A stretch of 64,000 nt of DNA, from the NCBI RefSeq assembly GCF_009729075.1, contig NZ_VTGY01000029.1:1-64000 (forward strand), read 5' to 3'. The position numbers and the translations under genes are program-made. Below are positions 10,900 to 18,519 of this stretch, in pieces. Source of the stretch: Mycolicibacterium sp. CBMA 226 (GTDB taxonomy: Bacteria > Actinomycetota > Actinomycetes > Mycobacteriales > Mycobacteriaceae). The first letter of the stretch is position 1. The number at the start of each line of letters is the position of its first letter. The notes under the pieces are model-generated. The model was not told where the DNA came from, did no database searches, and worked only from the letters and a program-made list of their open reading frames with translations.

Positions 10900-11301
10900 C
10901 TAGCCCTCGAGGTTCTGCAGCCGCACCTGACCGCGCGCCACCGGGCGATCATCCTCGTCGGTGATGGTGACCAGCCACAGCTGCTGACGGCGGCCGCGGT
11001 GGATCGGCGTCGACGTGGCAGTGACCGTTCCGGCTTTGAGCGCGCGCAGGAAGTCGGTGTTGTTGTTGACGCCGACGACGGTGCCGCCACCATGCTCGGC
11101 GAGCCAGACGTGGCCGGACACGCTGGCCAGCCCCTCGACGATGGCGCAATAGACACCACCGTGCACGATGCCCCACGGCTGGAGGATCTTGTCGGTGATG
11201 GTCAGCCGGGCCCGGCCGCCGTCCGGGGTGACCTCCAGGTAGGTCAGTCCGATTTCGTTGTCAAAGCCCTTGCCCAGGCTGTCAGGCACAGATGTCGTCA
11301 C
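10900..11301 (-). CDS. PaaI-type hotdog thioesterase (Rv1847-like)
   Basis: A 133-residue single hotdog-fold protein, probably an acyl-CoA thioesterase. The conserved helix entry HGGVYCAIVEGLAS includes His47-Gly-Gly and the candidate catalytic acid Glu56. The strand pattern TVTATSTPIHRGRRQQLW follows. The start is GTG 11301. In M. tuberculosis the same gene also lies directly upstream of ureA, so linkage to the urease operon is conserved although a functional tie is unknown. The substrate is not predictable. Confidence 0.85.
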   Translation of the reverse strand: MTTSVPDSLGKGFDNEIGLTYLEVTPDGGRARLTITDKILQPWGIVHGGVYCAIVEGLASVSGHVWLAEHGGGTVVGVNNNTDFLRALKAGTVTATSTPIHRGRRQQLWLVTITDEDDRPVARGQVRLQNLEG

Positions 11302-11360
11302 GAATAGCTGTCTACACCAGGGCGCGCGGCGACGATTACGACGCCCGCGTGACCAAAGGC

Positions 11361-11395
11361 GAGCAGGCCCCGCACCGATGGTGCGGGGCCTGCTC
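11361..11395. terminator. Strong hairpin, probable terminator of the FhuF-like gene
   Basis: A perfect 15-bp stem (gagcaggccccgcac with gtgcggggcctgctc) closes a 5-nt loop. There is no T-tract on either strand, which is usual for mycobacterial terminators. It sits about 90 nt after the stop at 11486 on the minus strand and before the thioesterase start. Confidence 0.6.
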
Positions 11396-11466
11396 TTCGA
11401 ATGGACCGGGAATCACTGCAGCCCTCAGGATTCCGGCACGGTCCGGTGGTCTCGACTCCCTAGATA

Positions 11467-11485
11467 GTAGGCAAGGCTTGCCTAA
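11467..11485. promoter_or_regulatory. IdeR-like iron box at the 3' end of the FhuF-like gene
   Basis: The sequence gtaggcaaggcttgcctaa agrees at 14 of 19 positions with the IdeR consensus as I recall it, including the GGC core and the CCTAA end. Its location is odd: it immediately follows the stop codon of the FhuF-like gene and has no obvious target gene of its own. Part of it (ggcttgc) also pairs with gcaagcc at 11489-11495, so an RNA hairpin is an alternative explanation. Confidence 0.4.
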
Positions 11486-12256
11486 TTAGCAAGCCCTTGC
11501 CAGCGTTACCCGATCGCGTCCGCGCACCGGCGCACCGAACCCGACGAGGGTGTCCAGCACCGCCTGCGCGCGACGCATGCCGTCGGCCTCGCCCACGCCG
11601 GCCAGCAGCGGCACCTGCGTCGCGGATACCACCACCGTGGAACCCACGATGTGCCACATCGCCGGCACCGTAATGACACCACCACTGACGTCGAAGAGTT
11701 TGGCGAACAGTGGGCTCAGCGCCCGATGGCACCGATGGGCCAGCCAGGTCACCAGCGCCTCCTCGGCCGGGAAGGCGACGACACCCGCCCCGATCCGGCG
11801 GGTCGCGGGCACACCCTGACCACCGAACACCGGATCATCGGGCAGCACCCGCAGGGTCGGATCCGTCACGCCGACCCAGTCGATGCCGCCCTCCGAGTCG
11901 ACATGAACCCACAGGTTCTCCAGGCCGGGGTCCCATGCGCGCCCCTCGAGTGCCAGCAGCGGCACCACTCGACCGATGACGACATGCGCCAGCATCGCCG
12001 CGACCTGCTGAGCGGCCGCCGAATCGCTCCCGCTCTCGGCCACCGCGGTGTCATACATCACCTGCAGTCGGTCACCGGTCACAGCTTCGGCGAGCGGCCA
12101 CCACCGGCGACGCGAGATGTCGTCCATCACCGCTACGCCGTAGACCCGGGGATCGCTGGGACACAACTCGCGCAGTCGGCGGCTCGATACGTGCAGCGGA
12201 AGCACCCGACGGATGTCCATCGTGGCGATCAACGGGTCAATCACAGCGGAAGGCAT
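11486..12256 (-). CDS. FhuF-like ferric-siderophore reductase family protein
   Basis: A 256-residue protein that I assign tentatively to the FhuF/iron reductase family. The central region (VVIGRVVPLLALEGRAWD, ENLWVHVDSEGG) and the later VPAMWHIVGSTVV resemble that family. The characteristic C-terminal cysteine cluster (CC-x10-C-x2-C) is missing; only Cys256 remains at the very end. I chose ATG 12256 because AGGA lies 7 nt upstream; GTG 12262 is an alternative. An IdeR-type box covers the promoter. Nothing equivalent sits here in M. tuberculosis, so it may be an insertion between the thioesterase and blaI genes. Confidence 0.6.
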   Translation of the reverse strand: MPSAVIDPLIATMDIRRVLPLHVSSRRLRELCPSDPRVYGVAVMDDISRRRWWPLAEAVTGDRLQVMYDTAVAESGSDSAAAQQVAAMLAHVVIGRVVPLLALEGRAWDPGLENLWVHVDSEGGIDWVGVTDPTLRVLPDDPVFGGQGVPATRRIGAGVVAFPAEEALVTWLAHRCHRALSPLFAKLFDVSGGVITVPAMWHIVGSTVVVSATQVPLLAGVGEADGMRRAQAVLDTLVGFGAPVRGRDRVTLARAC

Positions 12257-12271
12257 GAACACATCCTTAAG

Positions 12272-12290
12272 TTAGGTTAGCCTTACTATA
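12272..12290 (-). promoter_or_regulatory. IdeR-type iron box over the promoter of the FhuF-like gene
   Basis: On the minus strand the 19-mer TATAGTAAGGCTAACCTAA matches the IdeR consensus at 15 of 19 positions, with the right half perfect. The TATAGT within it is a good -10 element and the box lies 16 nt before the start codon. Fe-loaded IdeR would therefore block RNA polymerase here. That the adjacent protein looks like an iron reductase supports the call. Confidence 0.75.
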
Positions 12291-12415
12291 GTGACGACCC
12301 GCGGGATGTAAACCGCTGTGACGGGACTCACACGCGGCGGAAAAACCGCGCTGACCGGGAACCACGACGCCCCGCCGGGGCGTTGGGGAGAACATCCGAA
12401 ACGGATACGACGCAC

Positions 12416-12435
12416 GGTAGTAAATGCGTAGTACC
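12416..12435. promoter_or_regulatory. Candidate BlaI operator upstream of blaI
   Basis: The dyad GGTAnTAnnnnnnTAnTACC lies 32 bp before the blaI start. BlaI-family repressors bind dyads of the TACTA/TAGTA type, and blaI genes are usually autoregulated. It also contains a direct repeat of TAGTA. The symmetry is imperfect, so the assignment rests mainly on position. Confidence 0.45.
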
Positions 12436-12467
12436 CTGGAAACACTGTCGAAAGAGTGAAATAGGAC

Positions 12468-12884
12468 ATGGCGAAATTGACGCGACTTGGCGAGCTGGAG
12501 CGCGAGGTGATGGACCACCTGTGGTCGTCCCGCGAGCCACAAACCGTGCGTCAGGTGCATGAAGCCCTCGCGGCGCGCCGGGACCTGGCCTACACGACGA
12601 TCATGACGGTGCTGCAGCGCCTGGCCAAGAAGAACCTCGTCGTCCAGCATCGCGATGACCGCGCGCACCGCTACGCGCCGACCCACGGCCGCGACGAACT
12701 CGTCGCCGGGCTGATGGTCGACGCCCTTGACCAGGCCGCAGACTCCGGCAGCCGCGTTGCGGCGCTGGTTCATTTCGTCGAACGCGTGGGCGTCGACGAG
12801 GCGGACGCCCTGCGCCGGGCCCTCGACGAGCTGGAAGCCAAGCACCGAATCCCACCGGCGACTGGCAATTCCGGCACCGACTGA
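12468..12884 (+). CDS. blaI: BlaI/MecI-type transcriptional repressor
   Basis: A 138-residue winged-helix repressor. The N-terminal 75 residues hold the family fold: LGELEREVMDHLWS, the recognition helix AYTTIMTVLQRLAKKNLV, and the wing RDDRAHRYAP. The C-terminal half is the helical dimerisation domain. In M. tuberculosis the orthologue Rv1846c represses beta-lactamase and ATP synthase genes. The start is ATG 12468. The M56 protease gene follows 14 nt downstream, the standard BlaI-BlaR arrangement, although no beta-lactamase gene lies nearby. Confidence 0.93.
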   Translation: MAKLTRLGELEREVMDHLWSSREPQTVRQVHEALAARRDLAYTTIMTVLQRLAKKNLVVQHRDDRAHRYAPTHGRDELVAGLMVDALDQAADSGSRVAALVHFVERVGVDEADALRRALDELEAKHRIPPATGNSGTD

Positions 12885-12898
12885 GAGACACTTAGCGC

Positions 12899-13855
12899 GT
12901 GTCCGCCCTGGCCTTCACCCTCGTTGCGCTACTGCTGGTCGGGCCGGTACCCGCCCTGCTGGCGCGCGCGTCGTGGCCACAGCGGGCCCCCCGGGCCGCC
13001 ATCGTGCTGTGGCAGTCCATCGCCGTCGCCGCCGTCCTGTCCGCCTTCAGTGCCGGCATCGCCGTCGCCAGCAGGCTTTTCGCCCCCGGCCCTGACGGCC
13101 GGCCGACAACCACCGCCACCAGCGAGATCAGCGTCATGGGCTGGCCGCTGTGGATCACGCACGTCGCGGTCTTCGCGCTGACCCTGGTCGTCGGCGCCCG
13201 CCTGGCCATCGCCTTCGTCCAGGTCGCCATCGCGACGCGACGCCGGCGCGCCCACCACCGCATGATCGTCGACCTGCTCGACTGTTCGCGCGACACCGCC
13301 CCCGCGCCCCACGCCCGTCACCTGATCGGCCACGGCCTGCGCATTCTCGATGTACAACAGCCACTTGCCTACTGTCTGCCCGGCGTCCGCAGTCGCGTGG
13401 TGCTCAGCGAAGGCGCGCTCAAGCACCTGCACGACAGCGAGATCGCCGCCATCCTCAGCCACGAACACGCCCACCTGCGCGCCCGGCACGACCTGGTGCT
13501 CGAGATGTTCATCGCGGTCCACGCCGCATTCCCCCGCTTCGTCCGCAGCGCCAGCGCCCTCGATGCGGTCCGCCTCCTGATCGAACTGCTCGCCGACGAC
13601 GCCGCCGTCCGGGCCACCGGCCCGACACCACTGGCCCGCGCCCTCGTGGCCTGCGCGTCCGGCCGGGCCCCCAGGGGCGCGCTCGCCGCCGGCGGGCCGA
13701 CGACCGTGCTGCGGGTACAGCGCCTGGCCGGCGAACCCAACAGCTCATGGGTGGCCGCGGCGGCCTATCTGGCCGCTGCCGCCGTCCTGGTCGTGCCGAC
13801 CGTCGCGGTGGCTGTGCCCTGGCTCACTGAATTGCACCGGTTGTTCTTCTCGTAG
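12899..13855 (+). CDS. BlaR1-like M56 membrane zinc protease without a sensor domain
   Basis: A 318-residue integral membrane protein whose zinc-binding motif HEHAH occurs in AAILSHEHAHLRARHD. That is the HExxH site of the M56 family that cleaves BlaI repressors. Hydrophobic helices occur at the N-terminus, near residues 85-105, and at the C-terminus (AAAYLAAAAVLVVP). Unlike staphylococcal BlaR1 it has no penicillin-binding sensor domain, so its signal must be sensed by another route. The start is GTG 12899, with weak translational signals, consistent with coupling to blaI. It is the counterpart of Rv1845c. Confidence 0.88.
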   Translation: MSALAFTLVALLLVGPVPALLARASWPQRAPRAAIVLWQSIAVAAVLSAFSAGIAVASRLFAPGPDGRPTTTATSEISVMGWPLWITHVAVFALTLVVGARLAIAFVQVAIATRRRRAHHRMIVDLLDCSRDTAPAPHARHLIGHGLRILDVQQPLAYCLPGVRSRVVLSEGALKHLHDSEIAAILSHEHAHLRARHDLVLEMFIAVHAAFPRFVRSASALDAVRLLIELLADDAAVRATGPTPLARALVACASGRAPRGALAAGGPTTVLRVQRLAGEPNSSWVAAAAYLAAAAVLVVPTVAVAVPWLTELHRLFFS

Positions 13856-13958
13856 ACTTTGCGACTGGCACCATCAGCATGGACCCCACGGACGCCGAGC
13901 CGGCGTCTCATCGGACCGAAACGCTGTGCGCCACAACCAAACAACGAAAGGGCCTGCC

Positions 13959-15425
13959 GTGAGCTCGTCGGGAAACCCGGAATCAACCACCGCCACCGCC
14001 CAGATCGGGGTCACCGGCCTGGCCGTCATGGGCTCGAACCTCGCCCGTAACTTCGCCCACCACGGCTATACCGTCGCCCTGCACAACCGCTCGGTCGCCA
14101 AGACCGACGCCCTGCTCGCCGAGCACGGCTCGGAAGGCAAGTTCGTGCGCAGCGAGACCATCGCCGAATTCCTCGACGCGCTGGAGAAGCCGCGCCGGGT
14201 GATCATCATGGTCAAAGCCGGCGACCCGACCGACGCCGTCATCAACGAACTCGCCGACGCCATGGAGCCCGGCGACATCATCATCGACGGCGGCAACGCG
14301 CTGTACACCGACACCATCCGCCGCGAGAAGGCCATCCGTGAACGCGGCCTGCACTTCGTCGGCGCCGGCATCTCCGGTGGCGAGGAGGGTGCGCTCAACG
14401 GCCCGTCGATCATGCCGGGTGGTCCGGCCGAGTCGTACGTCTCTCTCGGGCCGCTGCTCGAAGAGATCTCCGCGCACGTCGACGGCGTGCCGTGCTGCAC
14501 GCACATCGGCCCCGACGGCGCCGGCCACTTCGTCAAGATGGTGCACAACGGCATCGAGTACTCCGACATGCAGCTCATCGGCGAGGCATACCAGCTGCTG
14601 CGCGACGGCCTGGGCATGACAGCCGGCCAGATCGCCGACGTCTTCGCCGAATGGAACAAGGGCGACCTGGACAGCTACCTCATCGAGATCACCGCCGAGG
14701 TGCTCAAGCAAATCGACGCCAAGACCGGTAAGCCACTCGTCGACGTCATCGTCGACGAGGCCGAGCAGAAGGGCACCGGCCGCTGGACCGTCAAGTCCGC
14801 GCTGGACCTCGGCATCCCGATCACCGGCATCGCCGAAGCCGTGTTCGCCCGTGCCCTGTCGGGCTCGGTGCCGCAGCGCCGCGCCACCGTCGGCATGGCC
14901 TCGGGCCACCTCGGCGAGAAGCCCAGCGACGCAACCAAGTTCATCGAGGACGTCCGCGAGGCTCTGTATGCCTCCAAGATCGTCGCGTACGCGCAGGGCT
15001 TCAACCAGATCGAGGCCGGCAGCGCCGAGTACGGCTGGCACGTCAAGCCCGGCGACCTGGCCACCATCTGGCGCGGCGGCTGCATCATCCGTGCCAAGTT
15101 CCTGAACCGGATCAAGGAAGCGTTCGACGCCGAACCGGACCTGCCCACCCTGCTGGCCGCGCCGTACTTCCGCACCGCGGTCGAGTCGGCGATCGACAGC
15201 TGGCGCCGCGTCGTGGTGACGGCCACCGAGTTGGGCATCCCGATCCCGGGCTTCGCGTCGTCGCTGTCGTACTACGACGCGCTGCGCACCGAGCGGCTGC
15301 CCGCGGCTCTCACGCAGGGCCTGCGCGACTTCTTCGGCGCCCACACCTACGGCCGCACCGACGCGCCCGAGGGCAAGAAATTCCACACCCTGTGGAGCGG
15401 CGACCGCACCGAGGTCGAGGCCTAG
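13959..15425 (+). CDS. gnd1: NADP-dependent 6-phosphogluconate dehydrogenase
   Basis: Oxidative pentose-phosphate enzyme that converts 6-phosphogluconate to ribulose 5-phosphate, CO2 and NADPH. From GTG 13959 the protein has 488 residues. Its coenzyme motif is GVTGLAVMGSNLA (18-30) and the catalytic Lys193 lies in GHFVKMVHNGIEY. The motif SGGEEGALNGPSIMPGG is also present. I chose this GTG because AAAGG lies about 8 nt upstream; the frame extends 11 codons further 5' without a better signal. The length matches the long, dimeric Gnd class. Confidence 0.93.
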   Translation: MSSSGNPESTTATAQIGVTGLAVMGSNLARNFAHHGYTVALHNRSVAKTDALLAEHGSEGKFVRSETIAEFLDALEKPRRVIIMVKAGDPTDAVINELADAMEPGDIIIDGGNALYTDTIRREKAIRERGLHFVGAGISGGEEGALNGPSIMPGGPAESYVSLGPLLEEISAHVDGVPCCTHIGPDGAGHFVKMVHNGIEYSDMQLIGEAYQLLRDGLGMTAGQIADVFAEWNKGDLDSYLIEITAEVLKQIDAKTGKPLVDVIVDEAEQKGTGRWTVKSALDLGIPITGIAEAVFARALSGSVPQRRATVGMASGHLGEKPSDATKFIEDVREALYASKIVAYAQGFNQIEAGSAEYGWHVKPGDLATIWRGGCIIRAKFLNRIKEAFDAEPDLPTLLAAPYFRTAVESAIDSWRRVVVTATELGIPIPGFASSLSYYDALRTERLPAALTQGLRDFFGAHTYGRTDAPEGKKFHTLWSGDRTEVEA

Positions 15426-15452
15426 CACCCGCTGGGCCACTAGGCTGGCGGT

Positions 15453-16901
15453 GTGCAGTTTCTCGAGAATGAAGCGGCTGGCCACCGGCCCCCGTACGAC
15501 CTGACCTACAACGACGTCTTCGTGGTGCCGGGCCGGTCTGAACTGACCTCCCGCTTCGACGTCGACCTCGCCACCACCGACGGCACCGGCACCACGATCC
15601 CCATCGTGGTGGCCAACATGACCGCGGTCGCCGGCCGCCGGATGGCCGAGACCGTGGCCCGGCGCGGTGGCATCGTCGTGCTGCCACAGGACCTGCCCAT
15701 CGAAGCGGTCCGCGGCACCGTCGACTTCGTCAAGAGCCGCGACCTGGTGGTCGACACCCCGGTGGTGCTCGCCCCCGACGACTCGGTCTCGGACGCGCTC
15801 GCCCTGATCCACAAGCGGGCCCACGGCGCGGCGGTGGTTCTCGACAACGGCCGCCCGCTCGGCCTGGTCACCGAGGCCGGCTGCGCCGGGGTGGACCGCT
15901 TCGCGCGGGCCCGGGACGTGGCAACCACCGATTTCGTCTCGGCACCCGCGGGCACCGAACCGCGCAAGGTGTTCGACCTGCTGGAGCACTCCCCGACGGG
16001 CGTGGCAGTCCTGACCAACGCCGACGGGTCCCTGGCCGGCGTGCTGACCCGTACCGGCGCCATCCGCGCCGGCATCTACACCCCAGCCGTCGACGCGCAG
16101 GGCCGGCTCCGGATCGCGGCCGCCGTGGGCATCAACGGTGACGTCGCCGCCAAGGCCCGGGCGCTGGCCGAAGCCGGGGTGGACGTTCTGGTCGTCGACA
16201 CCGCACACGGGCACCAGTCCAAGATGCTGGATGCGCTGTCCGCGGTGGCCGCACTCGACCTCGGCCTGCCGCTGGCCGCCGGGAACGTCGTATCGGCCAC
16301 CGGCACGCGGGACCTGATCAACGCGGGCGCCTCCATCGTCAAGGTGGGTGTCGGCCCCGGCGCCATGTGCACCACCCGCATGATGACCGGCGTGGGCCGG
16401 CCGCAGTTCTCGGCCGTCGTCGAATGTGCCGCGGCGGCAAGGGAACTCGGCGGCCACGTCTGGGCCGACGGCGGCGTCCGGCACCCGCGCGACGTGGCAC
16501 TGGCCCTGGCCGCCGGCGCCTCGAACGTGATGATCGGTTCCTGGTTCGCGGGCACGTACGAGTCGCCCGGCGACCTGCTGATCGACCGCGAGGGTCGCGT
16601 CTACAAGGAGAGCTTCGGCATGGCCTCCAAGCGAGCGGTCGCGGCCCGGACGGCCGGCGACGGCGCCTTCGACCGGGCCCGCAAGGCCCTGTTCGAGGAG
16701 GGCATCTCGTCGTCGAAGATGGCGCTGGACCCGGTGCGCGGCGGCGTCGAGGATCTGCTCGACCACATCACCTCCGGTGTCCGCAGCACCTGTACGTACG
16801 TCGGCGCGGCAAATCTCGAGGAGCTGCACGAGAAAGTGGTGCTCGGGGTGCAATCGGCCGCGGGATTCGCCGAAGGCCACCCATTGCCGACCGGTTGGTG
16901 A
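15453..16901 (+). CDS. guaB1: GuaB1, IMPDH-family protein with GMP reductase role
   Basis: A 482-residue TIM-barrel protein of the IMP dehydrogenase/GMP reductase family. The catalytic Cys306 lies in GAMCTTRMMTG, and two CBS motifs occupy roughly 95-205. The active-site loop has Thr-Arg-Met after Cys rather than an IMPDH-type loop. Work on the M. smegmatis GuaB1 showed it to be a GMP reductase in purine salvage, so I infer the same here. The start is GTG 15453, 27 nt after gnd1. Confidence 0.88.
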   Translation: MQFLENEAAGHRPPYDLTYNDVFVVPGRSELTSRFDVDLATTDGTGTTIPIVVANMTAVAGRRMAETVARRGGIVVLPQDLPIEAVRGTVDFVKSRDLVVDTPVVLAPDDSVSDALALIHKRAHGAAVVLDNGRPLGLVTEAGCAGVDRFARARDVATTDFVSAPAGTEPRKVFDLLEHSPTGVAVLTNADGSLAGVLTRTGAIRAGIYTPAVDAQGRLRIAAAVGINGDVAAKARALAEAGVDVLVVDTAHGHQSKMLDALSAVAALDLGLPLAAGNVVSATGTRDLINAGASIVKVGVGPGAMCTTRMMTGVGRPQFSAVVECAAAARELGGHVWADGGVRHPRDVALALAAGASNVMIGSWFAGTYESPGDLLIDREGRVYKESFGMASKRAVAARTAGDGAFDRARKALFEEGISSSKMALDPVRGGVEDLLDHITSGVRSTCTYVGAANLEELHEKVVLGVQSAAGFAEGHPLPTGW

Positions 16902-16999
16902 ACAGGTCCGACGGGGCCGACCAGCTACCATTGCCGTACGGTCGGCGATCGCAGTAGGCGTCGGTCGGCCGTCGATATCGATTCAGCGAAAGGGAGCAC

Positions 17000-17173
17000 G
17001 TGCCGCAGGCACCCGTTGGGGCGCCATCCGCCCCGAGCCCGGCGGGAGCGTGCCAGGCCGATCACGCGCTCCCCGAGCCGGGCCCCGAGTCGATCGACTC
17101 CGAACCTCCCAGTAGCCGGCCGGGCCGTCAGCCCGGCGCCCCGAGCGGTGGTGCACGGTGCCCACTGCGCTGA
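17000..17173 (+). CDS. Possible 57-residue proline-rich leader ORF before a CNNM gene
   Basis: A GTG at 17000 is preceded by a strong AAAGGGAG 5 nt upstream and opens a 57-residue frame rich in Pro, Ser and Gly. It ends at TGA 17171-17173, 16 nt inside the following membrane-protein gene. That gene's own GTG at 17158 has no good ribosome-binding site. Coupled translation from this leader would explain how it is started. I know no homologue. The alternative is that the AAAGGGAG is fortuitous and this is only an untranslated leader. Confidence 0.4.
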   Translation: MPQAPVGAPSAPSPAGACQADHALPEPGPESIDSEPPSSRPGRQPGAPSGGARCPLR

Positions 17174-18519
17174 CCATCGCGAGCCTCGCCGCGTTCATCC
17201 TGCTCACCCTCGGGACGGCGGTCTTCGTCGCCGCCGAGTTCTCCCTGACCGCGCTCGAACGCAGCACCGTCGAGGCCAACGCCCGCGACGGCGGCCGCCG
17301 CGACCGGATCATCCGCGACGCGCACCGCAACCTGTCGTTCCAGCTGTCCGGTGCGCAGATCGGTATCTCGATCACCACGCTGATCACCGGTTACCTCGCC
17401 GAACCCGTCGTGGCGCGACTGCTGCGCGGCCCGCTGCTCGCCATCGGCCTGCCGGAGAAGTTCACCGACCCGGTGGCCCTGACCCTGGCGTTGCTGATCG
17501 CCACGTCGGTGTCAATGGTGTTCGGCGAGCTCGTGCCCAAGAACCTCGCGGTGGCCAAACCGGTGCCGACGGCGCGCGCCACCGTGCCGTGGCAGTGGTT
17601 CTTCTCGCTGGTGTTCTCCCCCGCCATCAAGCTGACCAACGGCACCGCCAACTGGGTGCTGCGCCGGCTCGGGGTCGAGCCCGCCGAGGAGCTCCGCTCG
17701 GCGCGGTCCGCCCAGGAACTGCTGGCGCTGGTACGCAACTCCGCCGAAAGCGGGTCGCTGGACGCGCAGACGGCCGAATTGATCGACCGCTCACTGCAAT
17801 TCGGCGGCCGCACCGCCGAGGAGTTGATGACGCCGCGGTCCATGATCGAGTCGCTGGAGGTCACCGACACCGTCGCCGACCTCATCGGGACGGCCATCCG
17901 CACGGGTTTCTCGCGCTTCCCGATCGTCGCCGGCGACCTCGACGAGACCGTCGGCATCGTGCACGTCAAGCAGGTCTTCGCGATACCCGTCGAACAGCGC
18001 GCCGGCACCCGGCTGGCCCAGCTGGCACGGCCCGTCCCGACGGTGCCGTCGACGCTCGACGGTGACGCGGTGATGACCCAGATCCGGGCCAACGGCGTCC
18101 AGACGGCCCTCGTGGTCGACGAGTACGGCGGCACTGCCGGCATGGTCACCGTCGAGGACCTCATCGAGGAGATCGTCGGCGACGTCCGCGACGAACACGA
18201 CGACGCCACCCCCGACGTCGTCGAGGTGCGGGACGGCTGGCTGGTGTCGGGTCTGATGCGGATCGACGAAGTCGACACCGAGACGCCGTTCCGCGCGCCC
18301 GAAGGCGACTACGAGACCATCGGCGGCCTGGTCCTCAAGGAGCTCGGCCACATCCCCGACGTCGGCGACACCGTTGTGCTGAGCGAATTCGACCCCGACA
18401 ACCCCGAGCTGGACCCGGTGCAGTGGAAGGCCACGGTCATCCGGATGGATGGCCGCCGCATCGACCAGCTCGAACTGAACCAGCTGGGCGCCGACGAGTC
18501 GGGAGCCCGCGATGAATGA
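17158..18519 (+). CDS. CNNM/CorC-type membrane protein with CBS pair (Rv1842c-like)
   Basis: A 453-residue protein with an N-terminal DUF21/CNNM membrane domain of about 180 residues. It contains VFVAAEFSLTALERS, SFQLSGAQIGISITTLI and FGELVPKNLAVAKP. Two CBS domains follow (ELMTPRSMIESLEV onward; LVVDEYGGTAGMVTVEDLIEEIVG) and then a C-terminal CorC-HlyC domain. The family is linked to Mg2+/Co2+ efflux or homeostasis; the transported ion here is inferred. The next gene overlaps it by 8 nt and encodes a paralogue, suggesting a heteromeric complex. Confidence 0.9.
   Translation: MPTALTIASLAAFILLTLGTAVFVAAEFSLTALERSTVEANARDGGRRDRIIRDAHRNLSFQLSGAQIGISITTLITGYLAEPVVARLLRGPLLAIGLPEKFTDPVALTLALLIATSVSMVFGELVPKNLAVAKPVPTARATVPWQWFFSLVFSPAIKLTNGTANWVLRRLGVEPAEELRSARSAQELLALVRNSAESGSLDAQTAELIDRSLQFGGRTAEELMTPRSMIESLEVTDTVADLIGTAIRTGFSRFPIVAGDLDETVGIVHVKQVFAIPVEQRAGTRLAQLARPVPTVPSTLDGDAVMTQIRANGVQTALVVDEYGGTAGMVTVEDLIEEIVGDVRDEHDDATPDVVEVRDGWLVSGLMRIDEVDTETPFRAPEGDYETIGGLVLKELGHIPDVGDTVVLSEFDPDNPELDPVQWKATVIRMDGRRIDQLELNQLGADESGARDE

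Noticed and set aside
13983..16931. Open minus-strand frame of 982 codons opposite gnd1 and guaB1
   Set aside because: It is the antisense shadow of two well-supported enzymes, caused by high GC; its translation is Gly/Arg/Asp-rich without family features.
16902..17157. Magnesium riboswitch upstream of the CNNM genes
   Set aside because: No M-box core could be recognised; the only notable signal is the small ORF.
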